A stretch of 64,000 bases of DNA from Siphonodentalium dalli (GCA_032622095.1 CP136065.1:95855343-95919342); one strand, 5' to 3'. Positions 54,035 to 64,000 are shown, counted from the first letter of the stretch. A program made the numbers and translations. The notes: generated from the letters alone by a model not told the origin.

Positions 54035-54890
54035 CTTCAAATAAGTCCATATAGGGCTTATTTGGAATTTATAAACAAAACATTAACCGATCATATTTTG
54101 GTAATTATGCAAAACTCTGACCCGCCGTATAATATATAAAACTGATTGTTTTTTGTCACTGAATGATTTATAGAAAACAAGTTTTTTTGTGTCTAAGACA
54201 GAATGCCCCTTTAAAGAGACTGACAACTTTAGAACCAAATTTTTTTATTCTATCAAATAATTCAGTGTTAATAATAATAAACATTCAGTTTGATAGATAC
54301 GGCGGGTCAGAGTTTTGCATAATTACCGAGATATTATATTTGTTATAATTTCAAATAAGCACAATGTTATGCAAAACTCCGACCCGCCGTATATATCAAA
54401 CTGAATGTTTTTGTACACTTAATTATTTATCCAATAAACAAATGTTGGTTCTAAAGTTGTCAGCCTCTTTAAAAATGTTTTTTTCCCAACTTTTTTTCAA
54501 CCCTTTTCAATATTTTTCAACATATTTACAACGCAAACACTATTTGTATGTCACATTGCATGTAATCACTGTTGGCAAAAGGTTGTAATTTTTCAACATT
54601 TCCCAAAAAATTTCCTAACATTTCCCCAACTGGTTTCCAACATTTCCCCAACAAATTCATAACCGAAAAGGTAAACAAATCTTCAAATAAGTCCATATAG
54701 GGCTTATTTGGAATTTATAAACAAAACATTAACCGATCATATTTCGGTAATTATGCAAAACTCTGACCGCCGTATATATCAAACTGATTGTTTTTTAAAA
54801 CTGAATGATTTATAGAAGACAGACAGAATGCCCCTTTAAAGTGACTGACAACTTTAGAACCAAATTTTTTTATTCTTTTATATTGAAAAA
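54035..54890. mobile_element. Composite of adjoining TTAA foldback elements
   Basis: Half of the AGGGGCATTC family ends at TTAA 54211-54214. A second foldback (54215-54468, ends AGAGACTGACAACTTTAG / CTAAAGTTGTCAGCCTCT) shares that TTAA. The same junction (GCCCCTTTAAAGTGACTG) appears again at 54831-54850, so the two-element junction is itself duplicated. Confidence 0.7.
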
Positions 54891-55181
54891 AATGTCAATG
54901 TTGAATTTTTTTATTAATGTTGGAGAAATGTTGAAAAAATGTCAGAAATGCTTGGAAAATATTAATGAAATATTGGAAAAATGTTTTTAACAAATTTGAA
55001 CACATTTTCTAAAAAAAAATGAAAAAAAAATCAAATTGAGAAAAAGTAATTAGTTTAAACATATTTTATTGCTCATAACATGTATATACATGATACATGT
55101 GTCATGGCAAAAGGGATTGGAGGACAAGTGCTTACCACTTAGCTGGTCCCTCCTTTCCAATTAAAAAAGTAATTTCGGGTA

Positions 55182-56030
55182 GGGTTCTCTATTCCGAAGG
55201 TTCACTAATCCGAAGGTTCACTATTCCGAAGGTTCGCTATTCCGAAGGTTTTTTATTATGGGAGTTTTTAGCCAGAAATGAATCAAAATTTGCGCCCCGT
55301 ACATTTATACACCCCAATCTAATATCTAATTTGTCCCAGATGTCGGTTATTAATAGCAAGAAGACAGTATCAGTTTATCACTTTAATATTATAGAAAGTT
55401 GAAAACACAATGACTGAAATAAACTACGAGTTAGAGATGCATTCTACCCGAACTGGCAATCTGTACTTGAAAGAAACATCAACATTAAAATCAATACAAA
55501 GTCAGAATTGCAGTTAGGTCCATTCAGCGGTATTCTGCTATACAGTAAGTTATAGCGCTCCAGTATTGATTGACCGTAAGAGCCCAACTGTTATAGTCCG
55601 CCTTTAGCATTTGGGACATTATATTAATAAAAATAACTCCTATGTAAATCATTTATAAATCAGATGATTTATTGAAGTTATGTCTACGTAAAATAACACT
55701 TCCTATGTCGTTTTAGTCCTCAGCCGATAGACGACATATATGTCGTTCTACTCGCCAAAGGGTTAAATCTCAAGGAAACCCACGAAAACAAAATTCACAT
55801 TTATTTTTTTAATGTTTTAAGTTATTTCCTTCATAAAAGGAGTCTTCGTACTAAAGAACCCTCTCAATACTTTAGAATATAGAATTAACTTTAAAATAAC
55901 AAAAACCTTCGGAATAGCGAACCTTCGGAATAGTGAACCTTCGGAATAGTGAACCTTCGGATTAGTGAACCTTCGGATTAGTGAACCTTCGGAATAGCGA
56001 ACCTTCGGAATAGAGACATGTTCCCGTAAT
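55182..56030. mobile_element. Element with inverted arrays of a 16-bp motif at both ends
   Basis: Four units of CTATTCCGAAGGTTCA at 55188-55251 face seven inverted units (AACCTTCGGAATAGTG and variants) at 55903-56014. The interior contains, on the minus strand from TTAA at 55763, CCCTTTGGCGAGTAG and the palindrome ACGACATATATGTCGT, which look like one end of a piggyBac-like element. No transposase frame is seen. The symmetric iterated ends resemble transposase-binding arrays. Confidence 0.65.
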
Positions 56031-56049
56031 TTCTGAGGACCACTATTCT

Positions 56050-56415
56050 GGGCTTATTTGAAAGTTATCAAAAATACCTAGACCGATCATAATTTGGTAA
56101 TTATGCAAAACTCCGACCCGCCGTATATATCAAACTGATTGTTTTTGCCACTGAATGATTTATAGAAGATAGAGGATACCTAGTGTCTTTTCGTAGATAT
56201 AGACAGGAATTTCACTCGAGACGCAGTCTCGAGTGAATGCCCTGTTCTGGAATCTGCGAATGAGATATTATTCTATATCTTCGAAAAGACACTAGGTTTT
56301 CTTTTTATAATACCCAAAAAAATGCAATTATTGTGATCTTCACTAGTGAAGATATAGGGAATTATCCTACTCAGTAGGATATAAGAAATTGTGTCGAAGG
56401 CATATTATACCTTTA
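56050..56415. mobile_element. Foldback MITE fragment with an inserted 120-bp hairpin element
   Basis: Right half of the TTAA family (aaactccgacccgccgtata ... gtgtcgaaggcatattata, TTAA at 56413-56416). It is split by a hairpin at 56178-56297 with ends ACCTAGTGTCTTTTCG and a central ttcactcgaga/tctcgagtgaa stem. Confidence 0.65.
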
Positions 56416-56971
56416 AATGCCCACAACCTCTTCGTGGCCAAATTTGTTATATTAAATTGTATTATGTATTATGAATTGTGCATTATTAATCACAGGAAGA
56501 GCCCAAAATAACAAAAATGTTTTGATACTAGTGGCCGTGGTCTGATTATTGGGAAATTTAATGAAGGAAATATTGCACTACTAGCATACTAGCAAATAAT
56601 TCAAAGATGCACATTGCACAAAATTAAAGGCCCACAACCTCTTTGTGAGGAAAAATGATTAGTTTTTGAAAAAAGATATGATTTTCTGTCTAAAATATAT
56701 GGGAAGATATATATAAATCATAACCAATGGTCAGGTTGGACTCGGGTTGCCTGAACTTCGCTATAAATCACAGTAAATGTCTCTGTTTTCTTATTTTAGG
56801 TGACATGAAAATAAGAATTTTTATATGCATCACTATTATAAAATTGTATTTTTCTCAATTATTCATATATTGTCGACCGAACAATGGGTAGTTATGCATA
56901 TATGGGCACTTCCTGTGATTAATAATACACAATACATAATACAAATTTTGGCACAAAGAGGTTGTGGGCCT
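56416..56971. mobile_element. TTAA-flanked element family with GGCCCACAACCTCTT ends, copy 1
   Basis: Left end TGCCCACAACCTCTTCGTGG and right end CAAAGAGGTTGTGGGCC, inverted, with TTAA on the right at 56972-56975. A second left end at 56625 (aaaggcccacaacctctttg) begins an inner copy matching 62695-63138. Confidence 0.7.
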
Positions 56972-56999
56972 TTAAAGGTATACATATTTCAATAATGCA

Positions 57000-58332
57000 G
57001 TGTACACTATAATACATGTGAAGTAGATAAATATACCCAGCCAATATGTTAATCAGAAGATTGTTTAACAGCTCATGCAACAATTAACTGCGGGTGTTTT
57101 GAATTCATTTTAGGATGTTTTGTTCAAGTAATAGTGAAATGTATCTTATTTGACAAACTTTCGAAAGTTATAGCCATATTAAGGCTTTTTTATTATTGAT
57201 CTTTCTAAATACATCTATTTCAGGTAGTGACAATATTCTTTTTATCCAAAGATGCCATATGTCCTAGATATGAAACCGGTGTCATGGACTCCCTTTATAG
57301 AACCACACATGGATGCAGGTAAATCTAGAAGAAAGTAATAATGTCTAAAATATAGATCCATGATTCCATACTATGATAGTGTCTGTATGATGTTGCAATA
57401 CTAGCAAATAAATCAAAGATGCACAAATTATCACCCGGAAACCAATTTTTAGTGGTTTTTCCCCAAGTCAAATTACGTCGAAAAAAGGGTTATAACTCTT
57501 TGCAAAAATTATTGGATTAAACCAAAATTCGGACATAAGCTGTATTTCTATATATGTAATCCACAAAAAAACCGGTTTTGCGTATAAACAATCCAAAATC
57601 GAGTTATCGTCCGGAAACCAAAAAAACATAATAAAAACTGAATTTTCTGAGGCGAAAAAGGGGCATAACTCAGCCAAAAATGGTCGGACAGAACCCAAGT
57701 TGAACTTGACCTGTGTTTTGGTGGGAGAAAGTAATATACCAAATTTGGATTCATTCTGATAAACTACTAAAGTTATCATCCGGACAACAAATTTCAGTCA
57801 TAAAACGTCAAATAAGGGGCATAACTCCGATGAAAATTAGCGGGTGGAACCCAAATTCGAACTTGAGCTGTCTTTTCCCCTAATAAACCCACAAACCAAA
57901 TTTGATTGAAATCGGTTCACTCTAACTAAAGTTATCATCCGGACAAAGTGTGACACACGGACGCACGCACAGACGGACATACGCTGCTGATTTTAATAGT
58001 CCCCCCCGAAAATTTCATTTCGGGGGACAATTAACACATTGAATTAAAAAAAAAATTGTTGGCCAAATAGTCCTGTAACATGGAGTTCCGCTTTAATTAT
58101 TTTTTATTGAGCTTTCTAAATAAATACATCTATTTCAGGTAGTGATAATCTTCCTTTTATCCATAATAAAACAGCTAAATTATCGGATTTGAGTCGAGAA
58201 ACCCACATGGGATATGCTTTCATCACGAAAAAAACCTAAAAATTATGTACAAAATGAACAAAAATAATGAAGTGTTGTCCATCAATAGTGAATATGAAGT
58301 ACATCAATGTGTAACATTGAAAGTAGGAATAT
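57000..58332. other. 3' flank of gene 2, with a dispersed repeat
   Basis: 57440-57960 holds three or four diverged modules of gttatcatccggacaa / ggggcataactc followed by a stem of CCCCCCGAAA / TTTCGGGGG (58002-58026). It ends in a CGGACGCACGCACAGACGGAC-like tail, typical of a dispersed repeat in reverse orientation. No exon. Confidence 0.5.
58103..58108 (-). terminator. Possible polyadenylation signal for gene 2
   Basis: AATAAA on the minus strand about 225 bases downstream of the stop codon at 58333. Confidence 0.35.
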
Positions 58333-58731
58333 TCAATCGTCCGATACGTCTGAATATTCCAGTGGTACATACTCATCTACTTCATATTCATTGTCGGTGA
58401 ACAACACTTCTTCAATGTCTTCAATGACATTAAAAACTTCCTCTGTGCTTGAATTGTCAAACAGTGGCCGTAACAGTTTTTCTGAAGAAGCCATCCAGGA
58501 GTTCAAATTAATCTCCCTATATCGTAGGAAAGTTATCAACCCAGAAGAAAGTTTATCTTGTCTTTGTTGTAGCTCCTCAATACTATCTTGTATAATACTT
58601 TGTTCACGCCGCTGTGCCCGGATAAAGCAACTCGCCTCGTTCTGTAGAATGTCACATTCTTCTTGTGCTCTCCGGAGCATCAGTGTGGAGTCGATCAACA
58701 CCCGTCGACTACTTTGAGGGACATGAGTGAC
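58333..58731 (-). CDS. Gene 2 last exon: coiled coil and acidic tail
   Basis: Acceptor TTTGTTTTATAG; 399 nt including the stop, phase 0. It encodes 132 residues: a short linker (VTHVPQSSRR), a Glu/Gln/Arg-rich region with heptad-like spacing (RAQEECDILQNE ... IEELQQRQDKL), then LRYREINLNSWMASSEKLLR and an acidic tail with EDIEE and a final SDVSDD. The length and charge pattern agree with the C-terminal ends of KDZ-type transposases as I remember them. The open frame on the opposite strand here is a shadow. Confidence 0.8.
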   Translation of the reverse strand, partial: VTHVPQSSRRVLIDSTLMLRRAQEECDILQNEASCFIRAQRREQSIIQDSIEELQQRQDKLSSGLITFLRYREINLNSWMASSEKLLRPLFDNSSTEEVFNVIEDIEEVLFTDNEYEVDEYVPLEYSDVSDD

Positions 58732-61700
58732 CTATAAAACAAAAATATTTCATATTTTCATTTTACTTAGAATTAAGACGGACAACAGCAGTCTAATAAA
58801 CTATGATATACCGACAAGTCTCAAAATATTTTTTTTCCAAAGTCTGACATTTTGTCAGGCATAAATCAGAGATGGTCTTGACATTTCAAAATAATGTCTG
58901 ACATAGTCAACTATGTCTTGTTTACTATCATATGTAATGCTAATATTAATTACATTCCTGTCACTTTCTAACAATTATTAAATAATGCAAATACCGTATG
59001 CAACTAAGCAAGAACTCACTTAATGAAAAAAATGTAACATCAAAATACAAATTTTATTACGATATGGTCAATTTGATGTTTGTTTCGAATGTCTGACATT
59101 ATGTCAGGCCTAAATCAGACATGGTCTGACACACCATAAAAAAAGACCATTCTACGTCTTGACAAATATTCGAATTTTTCAATTTTACCTTTTGGATTAT
59201 TTTTAATGATATTAATGTGATTTATCAGAAAATCAGTCATTTGGTTGGGTTTTGAATGACAAAGTAGTCGTTTCCATTTTACTGTTCACCCCTGTATGCT
59301 CCAAATATAAACCCAGCTTCATAAATGGGTCATTGTATTGATAAACTAGCCTTGTATAGTGAACTGATGAGTGGTATGTAGATCACATGAACAATATTAT
59401 AAACATGTGTTTTATTTTATAGCGCAATTCAGCCAAATCTCATCATAGGCTGTGGGACGAAGTGGAAAATTTCTTTCATTTTTCTAAACATGACGGGGGC
59501 TAGCGTATATATATATATATATATATATATATCTATTATATATTTTGAAAGATCTGTAAGTGTGTGTGTGTGTGTGTGTGTTTGAAATTGATGGACTCGA
59601 AAACGACTAAGCGAATTTCAATGAAATTTGGTATTTGGATGTGTTTTTGGCCGGAGACGAACATAGGCTTATTTATTTGTCCGTGCGAGGTCAACTTTTC
59701 ACGTGCGGAGGTCAAATCTGTTTTTACGCTTTTTTGCGCTAATATATTTCAGTTCGGTGCTCACAAATCGATTCGATATAGCGCGAATAATAAATTGCCA
59801 GTCATATAATTTGCACGGTTAGAATCTCCGTGGCTTCATCTTTCCAACGATATATAATATGTATGTATCCGTTTTAGTTATCTGCCTCAATTATTAGGTA
59901 CAAGTGGTACGGGGATCTTTTATCAGGATAAAATCACTGCGTAACTTCTATGACGTCGTCAGAGGTCATACAGTTAGATCACGTTAACTCTTCCCTGCCG
60001 ATGCATTTGACTCTGTCGCGTTAACTCATCACCGGCCGAGGTATCCGCAAATGACATTGTGCTATATATCTTGGAAACGGGTGTAGCTATCGACTTGAAA
60101 TTTGGTATGTGAATGTATCTTGCCCCGGATACGAATTTTATCGGGTCGCCGAGCACGTGCGACACCAGCTTCGCGCACGCGCAGACCAGATCTAGGAAAC
60201 TGGTGGAGCAATCGACTTGAAATTTGGTTTTTGAATAGCCCGGACGAAGTCGGGTCACCTTCTAGTATATATATATATATATATATGGCTTGGTATGTAT
60301 GCAATCATTGAAAATAATACTTTTAATCCCTGTTTCACAAGAAATACTGCAAATTGGAAGCTGATCATTGTACACTCTGCATTGATAGTTAGTGCATGCA
60401 TCAGAGTAAGTCAGTGTACAGTAGTTATCTTGTCAAATTGTGGTCTAATAGTTTTATTTCACTTTTAGTGATACATTACAGCAAATAATGAAAGCAGAAC
60501 TTCGTTTCTACAGTAAATATATCATGGTGCATGATATGCAGGGTTGGTGATTTTTTTGATTTTTTAAAAATAAATCAATAAAATCGATTTATTTGATTTA
60601 AATCAGATTTATTTGATTTAAATCGATTTTTTTGATTTTTTTTCTAATTGTTATGAAAATATGCAATTGTGCAATGTCTTTGATAAATGAAGGTTCTAAA
60701 ATGTGTTGCTTATTATATCCAAGGCTGGATTAATCAAAATTCTATTTTTATTTATTATTTTTTGTATGACTACATGTATCAAGCACAAATATCATGGTAG
60801 AGCAGAAAAAGCGACCATGTACTTTAATTATGCATACACTTAGGTCCCTGTGAGTTCCAATGTTGTGATATCTGGATAGGTAAACCTGTGCTTAAAGATT
60901 TACTTATAAATTTAGTAAATTTTAGCTGAGAACTGAATATATTATCAATCATCTTTGCTCCTCGGTGACTTGAGGACATACATGTAATCACACCATATAT
61001 CAAGTATGGACATTAGACAACTAGAGTAGTTTGATGGCTGAGTATATGGTAGAATTACTTGGTTGGCATTTACATGTATGGCAATCAGAAAAGGAAAGGA
61101 AATTTAATAGTGTAATGAGGAGTGCTGAATCTGATTGTAGTTAACCCGAACAGGCCATTGCTAGAGCAGTAATCACAGAACCATGCAGTATGCCTGTTTC
61201 TATAGGGTTGACAATTACTGCACAATTTCATATCTATTATCCAATTTTGTATATTGTTTAATCATAATCATGTTATAGTTTACAAAAAACCTTGTTAGTT
61301 ATTGCAAATTCTTGACATATGCAATCATTTCAAAAAATTTGATTTAAATCAATGATTTTTTTGAAAAAAATCATTGATTTAACTCTTTCGATGCCAAGCT
61401 CGCATAAATGCGAATTACCCAGTCGCTGCCAAATACGCATTTATGCGAGTTCGGGGGTGCACCTGGTTCACGGGTCGTAATTATATTGTTTTGTTGCATT
61501 ACAACGGGGGTTCATTTATTTTATGTAGAGTGCTGGTGTGCGCTGACAATTTAGAAGAAAGGTCAGTCAAAGTCATGCTACTCCTGAAGTTCCATGAGTA
61601 CAGTCCGAGCCAGAATATACCATTGACAAAATTAACTTTTGGTGCATGGGATGCGATATATGAGTGGAAAATAAACATCATAATTGACTTGGCGGCCTCC

Positions 61701-63611
61701 TTTCTGCTGATCAGTTTAGCGTCCAAAAATTCTGTCGGAATGAGGTCGGTGAAAAATACGGAATAGTAGCCGGAATATGATTAACTGGTGAAGCATTAAT
61801 TAATGGGATAGAACAATAGAACAAAAAACAAACATTTAATCATATATGAATTGAAAAAAATTACCGAAAAACATAAATTAAAGCAAATCCAAGATGGCTG
61901 CCAATGGCACGTGACCCAAAGGCTTTGACCTTGAATGGGTATCCACGTCGGGGCAGGTGATAGGTCATTGTCATATATACCCACATGTGAAGTTTCAACT
62001 AAATACACCGATAATTACCCGATAGTCATTGCATTACCCACATAGGCCTATACATAAAATACTTGTATTTACACCCAGAATGCTTGGCACTGGGGAGTAT
62101 GTCCGTCTGGCGGGGTGGCAGCGAAAGAGTTAAATCTTGATTTAAATCAATGATTTAAATCAGCCAACCCTGATGATATGTGATAATACATTTTTAGCCC
62201 ATTATGTTTAAAAGAGAGAAAGATTTTTCCACTTCATCCCATGGTCTAGCTATCAGTTATGTCCTTTTTGTACAAATCAGATTTGAATTTTTCAGGTGAT
62301 AACTTTAGTAAATCTGTATGGAATGAAATTAAAGTTGGTACCCGGTATGTGGGTTTACTTTATTTAATAGCACTAACGACAGATCAAGTTAGAATTTGTG
62401 TTTCATCCACCAATTTTCACCAACTGAAATTATGTCCGTTTTCAAACCAAAATACTGAAATATTACCACTGTCATGTCTTCTGTGACAACAGCATATACG
62501 TCTGAACTGAGGTCTATGGCGTCCATGAATGTCACCTGCTGACCTCCCATCGCATTAAAGCCATCCACATGCTGCTCGATGTTCTGGCATATTTTATTGA
62601 TGCCCGTCGAAAGTTTATTGGCCTTTTTTTGTCCATCTGAAATATTAATATATAATAAGTCGTTTTGCATGAATTTAGATTTATTTACACTTAAAGGCCC
62701 AAAACCTCTTCGTGAGGAAAAATAATAATTTTTTTTAGAAAAGATGTGATTTCTGTCTAAAATATGTGGGAAGATATATAAATACCAATCAATGGCCAGG
62801 TTGGACTTGTGTTGCCTGATCTTGGCTATAAATCACAATAAATGTCTCTGTTTTCTTATTTTAGGTGACGTGAAAATAAGAATTGGCTTTTTTTGGTGAT
62901 CAAATTCATCTTTTTGTGAATTACAAAATTATTTTATACCATGTGCAATTAAATCTAGGATTATTATATTACATGAAAATGTAGTTATGTTTTTACTTAG
63001 GTCCTTCTATTTTGAGAAATTTGATGTATTTCAATGGACCCAATTTGTGGGAAATTCCAGTTTACCTCCCTCTTAATAATACACAATACATAATAAAATT
63101 TAATATACAAATTTTGGACATGAAGAGGTTGTGGGCCTTTAAGCCTAACTGCCTAATAAAAGTGATGGCGAAATATTAATGATAGTTGATATTTTGACCT
63201 AAAACCCAGAATGAATAGTAATGTTTACATTTACACTCCTTGCCTAATTGAATTAATAGATATGTTGCGATACAAGTTTTACTGGTACGGGTACTTGTAC
63301 TGGTAGCACACCAGCCCAATCTGTATGTAGTGACATGTCATTTGACTGAAATATGTGCATATACCATTTTTAAATGACCTATGCATATTGGAACACATAC
63401 AATTTTTATCAATAATACATGTACCTGGATATTTAGATTTGAGAGAAATCTGAAACAACCTATCTATAGCCAATATCTTCATGTGTTTCAGTCGACGCCG
63501 TTTTTCGGAAGACTTGTATGCCTCCAAATGCATCTTGTAATCATTCGAGTCTAGGCTCCATCTTGTTGGTATCTTTTGGGACTTTTCAATTTTTTTCAAT
63601 GACTTGTTTAT
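58333..63611 (-). CDS. Gene 2 (5' part outside window): KDZ-transposase-like C-terminal region
   Basis: Three exons join in matching phase (63425-63611, 62467-62636, 58333-58731) into about 251 residues ending at TAA/TGA-type stop 58333. The first part has RWSLDSNDYKMHLEAYKS then a helix and RLFQISLKSKYP joined to DGQKKANKLSTGINKI. This order (RW...Y..H/AL, a basic helix ending in RLF/RxF, then K-Y-x-D-G-Q-x-x-A-x-x-L and an I-x-K-I helix) is what I remember from animal Kyakuja/Dileera/Zisupton transposases and their domesticated relatives. A Glu-rich coiled coil and an acidic tail follow. The catalytic core would be upstream, beyond 64000, so activity cannot be judged. It may be a domesticated gene or the transposase of a large element that also carries gene 1. 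The assignment is from remembered patterns only. Confidence 0.6.
58780..59420. other. Intron of gene 2 with GTCTGACAT repeats
   Basis: aagtctgacattttgtcagg (58851) and atgtctgacattatgtcagg (59089), each followed by taaatcaga.atggtc, are direct copies of one short repeat. gacatagtcaactatgtc (58901) is an imperfect palindrome. Nothing coding. Confidence 0.5.
59500..60286 (-). repeat. Dispersed repeat family with 125-bp internal units, copy 3 (inverted), with AT and GT microsatellites
   Basis: AT repeats at 59506-59532 and a GT run at 59560-59581 precede sequence that includes, inverted, the units of the 30.2/31.5-kb family (60060-60240) and its hairpin (agcccggacgaagtcgggtc). It ends in another AT run (60264-60286). 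Confidence 0.65.
60539..62172. mobile_element. hAT-like element with 8-bp target duplication (ATGATATG)
   Basis: The ends CAGGGTTGG / CCAACCCTG lie between ATGATATG at 60531-60538 and 62173-62180. Both subterminal regions are filled with GATTTAAATC / AAATCGATTT motifs. No transposase frame remains. It sits in the gene 2 intron and is itself interrupted by a TTAA element (61383-62129). Confidence 0.9.
61383..62129. mobile_element. piggyBac-like element nested in the hAT element
   Basis: A 747-bp insertion with ends CTCTTTCGATGCCA / TGGCAGCGAAAGAG (one mismatch) and TTAA at 61379-61382 and 62130-62133. Near its left end lie the near-palindrome TCGCATAAATGCGA and cgcatttatgcgag. Frames of 75-107 codons overlap on both strands without a recognisable domain. 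Confidence 0.8.
62467..62636 (-). CDS. Gene 2 exon (n-1)
   Basis: Acceptor ATATTTCAG and donor GTAATA; 170 nt, phase 1 in, phase 0 out. Begins GQKKANKLSTGINKICQNIE after a junction Asp and ends VYAVVTEDMTV. The donor is only moderately good, but the next exon begins in phase 0 as required. Confidence 0.75.
62695..63138. mobile_element. TTAA-flanked element family with GGCCCACAACCTCTT ends, copy 2
   Basis: Left end AGGCCCAAAACCTCTTCGTG, right end GAAGAGGTTGTGGGCCT, with TTAA at 62691-62694 and 63139-63142. The interior (gtgatttctgtctaaaatat, aatgtctctgttttcttatt) matches 56640-56830. It lies in the intron between two gene 2 exons. Confidence 0.8.
63425..63611 (-). CDS. Gene 2 exon (n-2)
   Basis: Acceptor ATTATTACAG and donor GTACAT; 187 nt, phase 0 in, phase 1 out, open in this frame only. 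Sixty-two residues, strongly basic (SSEKRRRLKHMK), ending ISLKSKYP. No further exon could be found between this one and the right edge of the window. Confidence 0.75.
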
Positions 63612-63646
63612 CTGTAATAATTAATGTTATGTTAAAGAGATTACAT

Positions 63647-63950
63647 TTAAGTCCCGTTCACATACAAGTCCCGTTCGCATACAAGCGAATATCGGCGGCT
63701 ATCATCGGACGGGTATAAAGACGCCCTATTGAAACAATGTTACAGCATTGGGCTCGCATGCGTATATGATAGTGGCGTGATGTAACTGACAATGTTAGTA
63801 AAGTGATGCGATGAACGCAGCGAACGACCACATTCATTGAAGTTACATCAATCAAGATCCAGTCTCCATGAAATATAACGTCTGATTGGAGGGGAAATAA
63901 TGCATCCGATGATCGCTGCCGATAATCATGTGTATGTGAACACAGCTTTA
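63647..63950. mobile_element. MITE with about 50-bp inverted repeats
   Basis: GTTCACATACA, then atatcggcggctatcatcgg on the left pair with ccgatgatcgctgccgataa and TGTATGTGAAC on the right. It is directly upstream of the gene 2 exon at 63425-63611. No coding capacity. The exact ends and any target duplication are not clear. Confidence 0.6.
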
Positions 63951-64000
63951 CACCTAAACGATTGCCCTTCTGATATATGATCTGACATAATAACTTGCAA

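Noticed and set aside
55097-55402. 101-codon plus-strand frame
   Set aside because: Crosses the 16-bp iterated motif array (RFTIPKVRYSEG repeats) and the boundary of the element.
58307-58717. 136-codon plus-strand frame rich in Ser
   Set aside because: It is the complement of the last exon of gene 2, which has a splice acceptor, phase match and protein-like composition.
61443-61766. 107-codon plus-strand frame in the nested TTAA element, and 75 codons opposite
   Set aside because: No catalytic Asp motifs or C-terminal Cys-rich domain of piggyBac transposases. The two frames overlap on opposite strands.

Overview
The window looks like one contig of an animal nuclear genome, most likely a marine invertebrate. 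The reasons are spliced genes with GT-AG introns, long satellite arrays, AT-rich intergenic DNA and a dense mixture of short DNA transposons. The species cannot be fixed from the sequence; the mollusc-like feel of the dispersed repeats is only an impression. No rRNA, tRNA, CRISPR or prokaryote-type operon was seen.

Layout. From 1 to about 5.4 kb lies a satellite with a 1456-bp monomer in an A-B-A-B arrangement. After an AC microsatellite and 1.5 kb of AT-rich DNA, 7.06-13.03 kb is a GC-rich satellite of about 140-bp monomers. It abuts, without a spacer, a third satellite (13.03-23.9 kb) of 791-bp and 607-bp units that alternate in a 1398-bp higher-order repeat. All open frames inside these arrays look like by-products of repetition.

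From 24.3 kb to the end the DNA is euchromatin-like. Two multi-exon genes can be assembled on the minus strand from splice sites and reading-frame phase. Gene 1 (start codon at 48.63 kb, stop at 25.50 kb) has at least eleven exons whose phases all fit. It encodes a protein of roughly 390-460 residues with a homeodomain-like helix, an HMG-box-like segment, an unrecognised middle region, a set of very short symmetric exons and a clear C-terminal chromodomain. Gene 2 (enters from beyond 64 kb, ends at 58.33 kb) shows its last three exons, which resemble the C-terminal part of a KDZ (Kyakuja/Dileera/Zisupton) transposase. The two genes are tandem, transposase first. KDZ elements of basidiomycete fungi are known to carry accessory proteins with divergent HMG domains, so one reading is that both genes belong to, or were domesticated from, a large animal KDZ-type element. 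This is the most interesting candidate system in the window.

Introns and intergenic DNA are packed with transposons: two hAT-like elements with 8-bp target duplications, two piggyBac-like elements at TTAA, many TTAA-flanked foldback MITEs, a PIF/Harbinger-like element whose empty site survives in a nearby paralogous repeat, a 1.06-kb tandem duplication carrying a coding microexon and a 128-bp zero-spacer palindrome, and several minisatellites.
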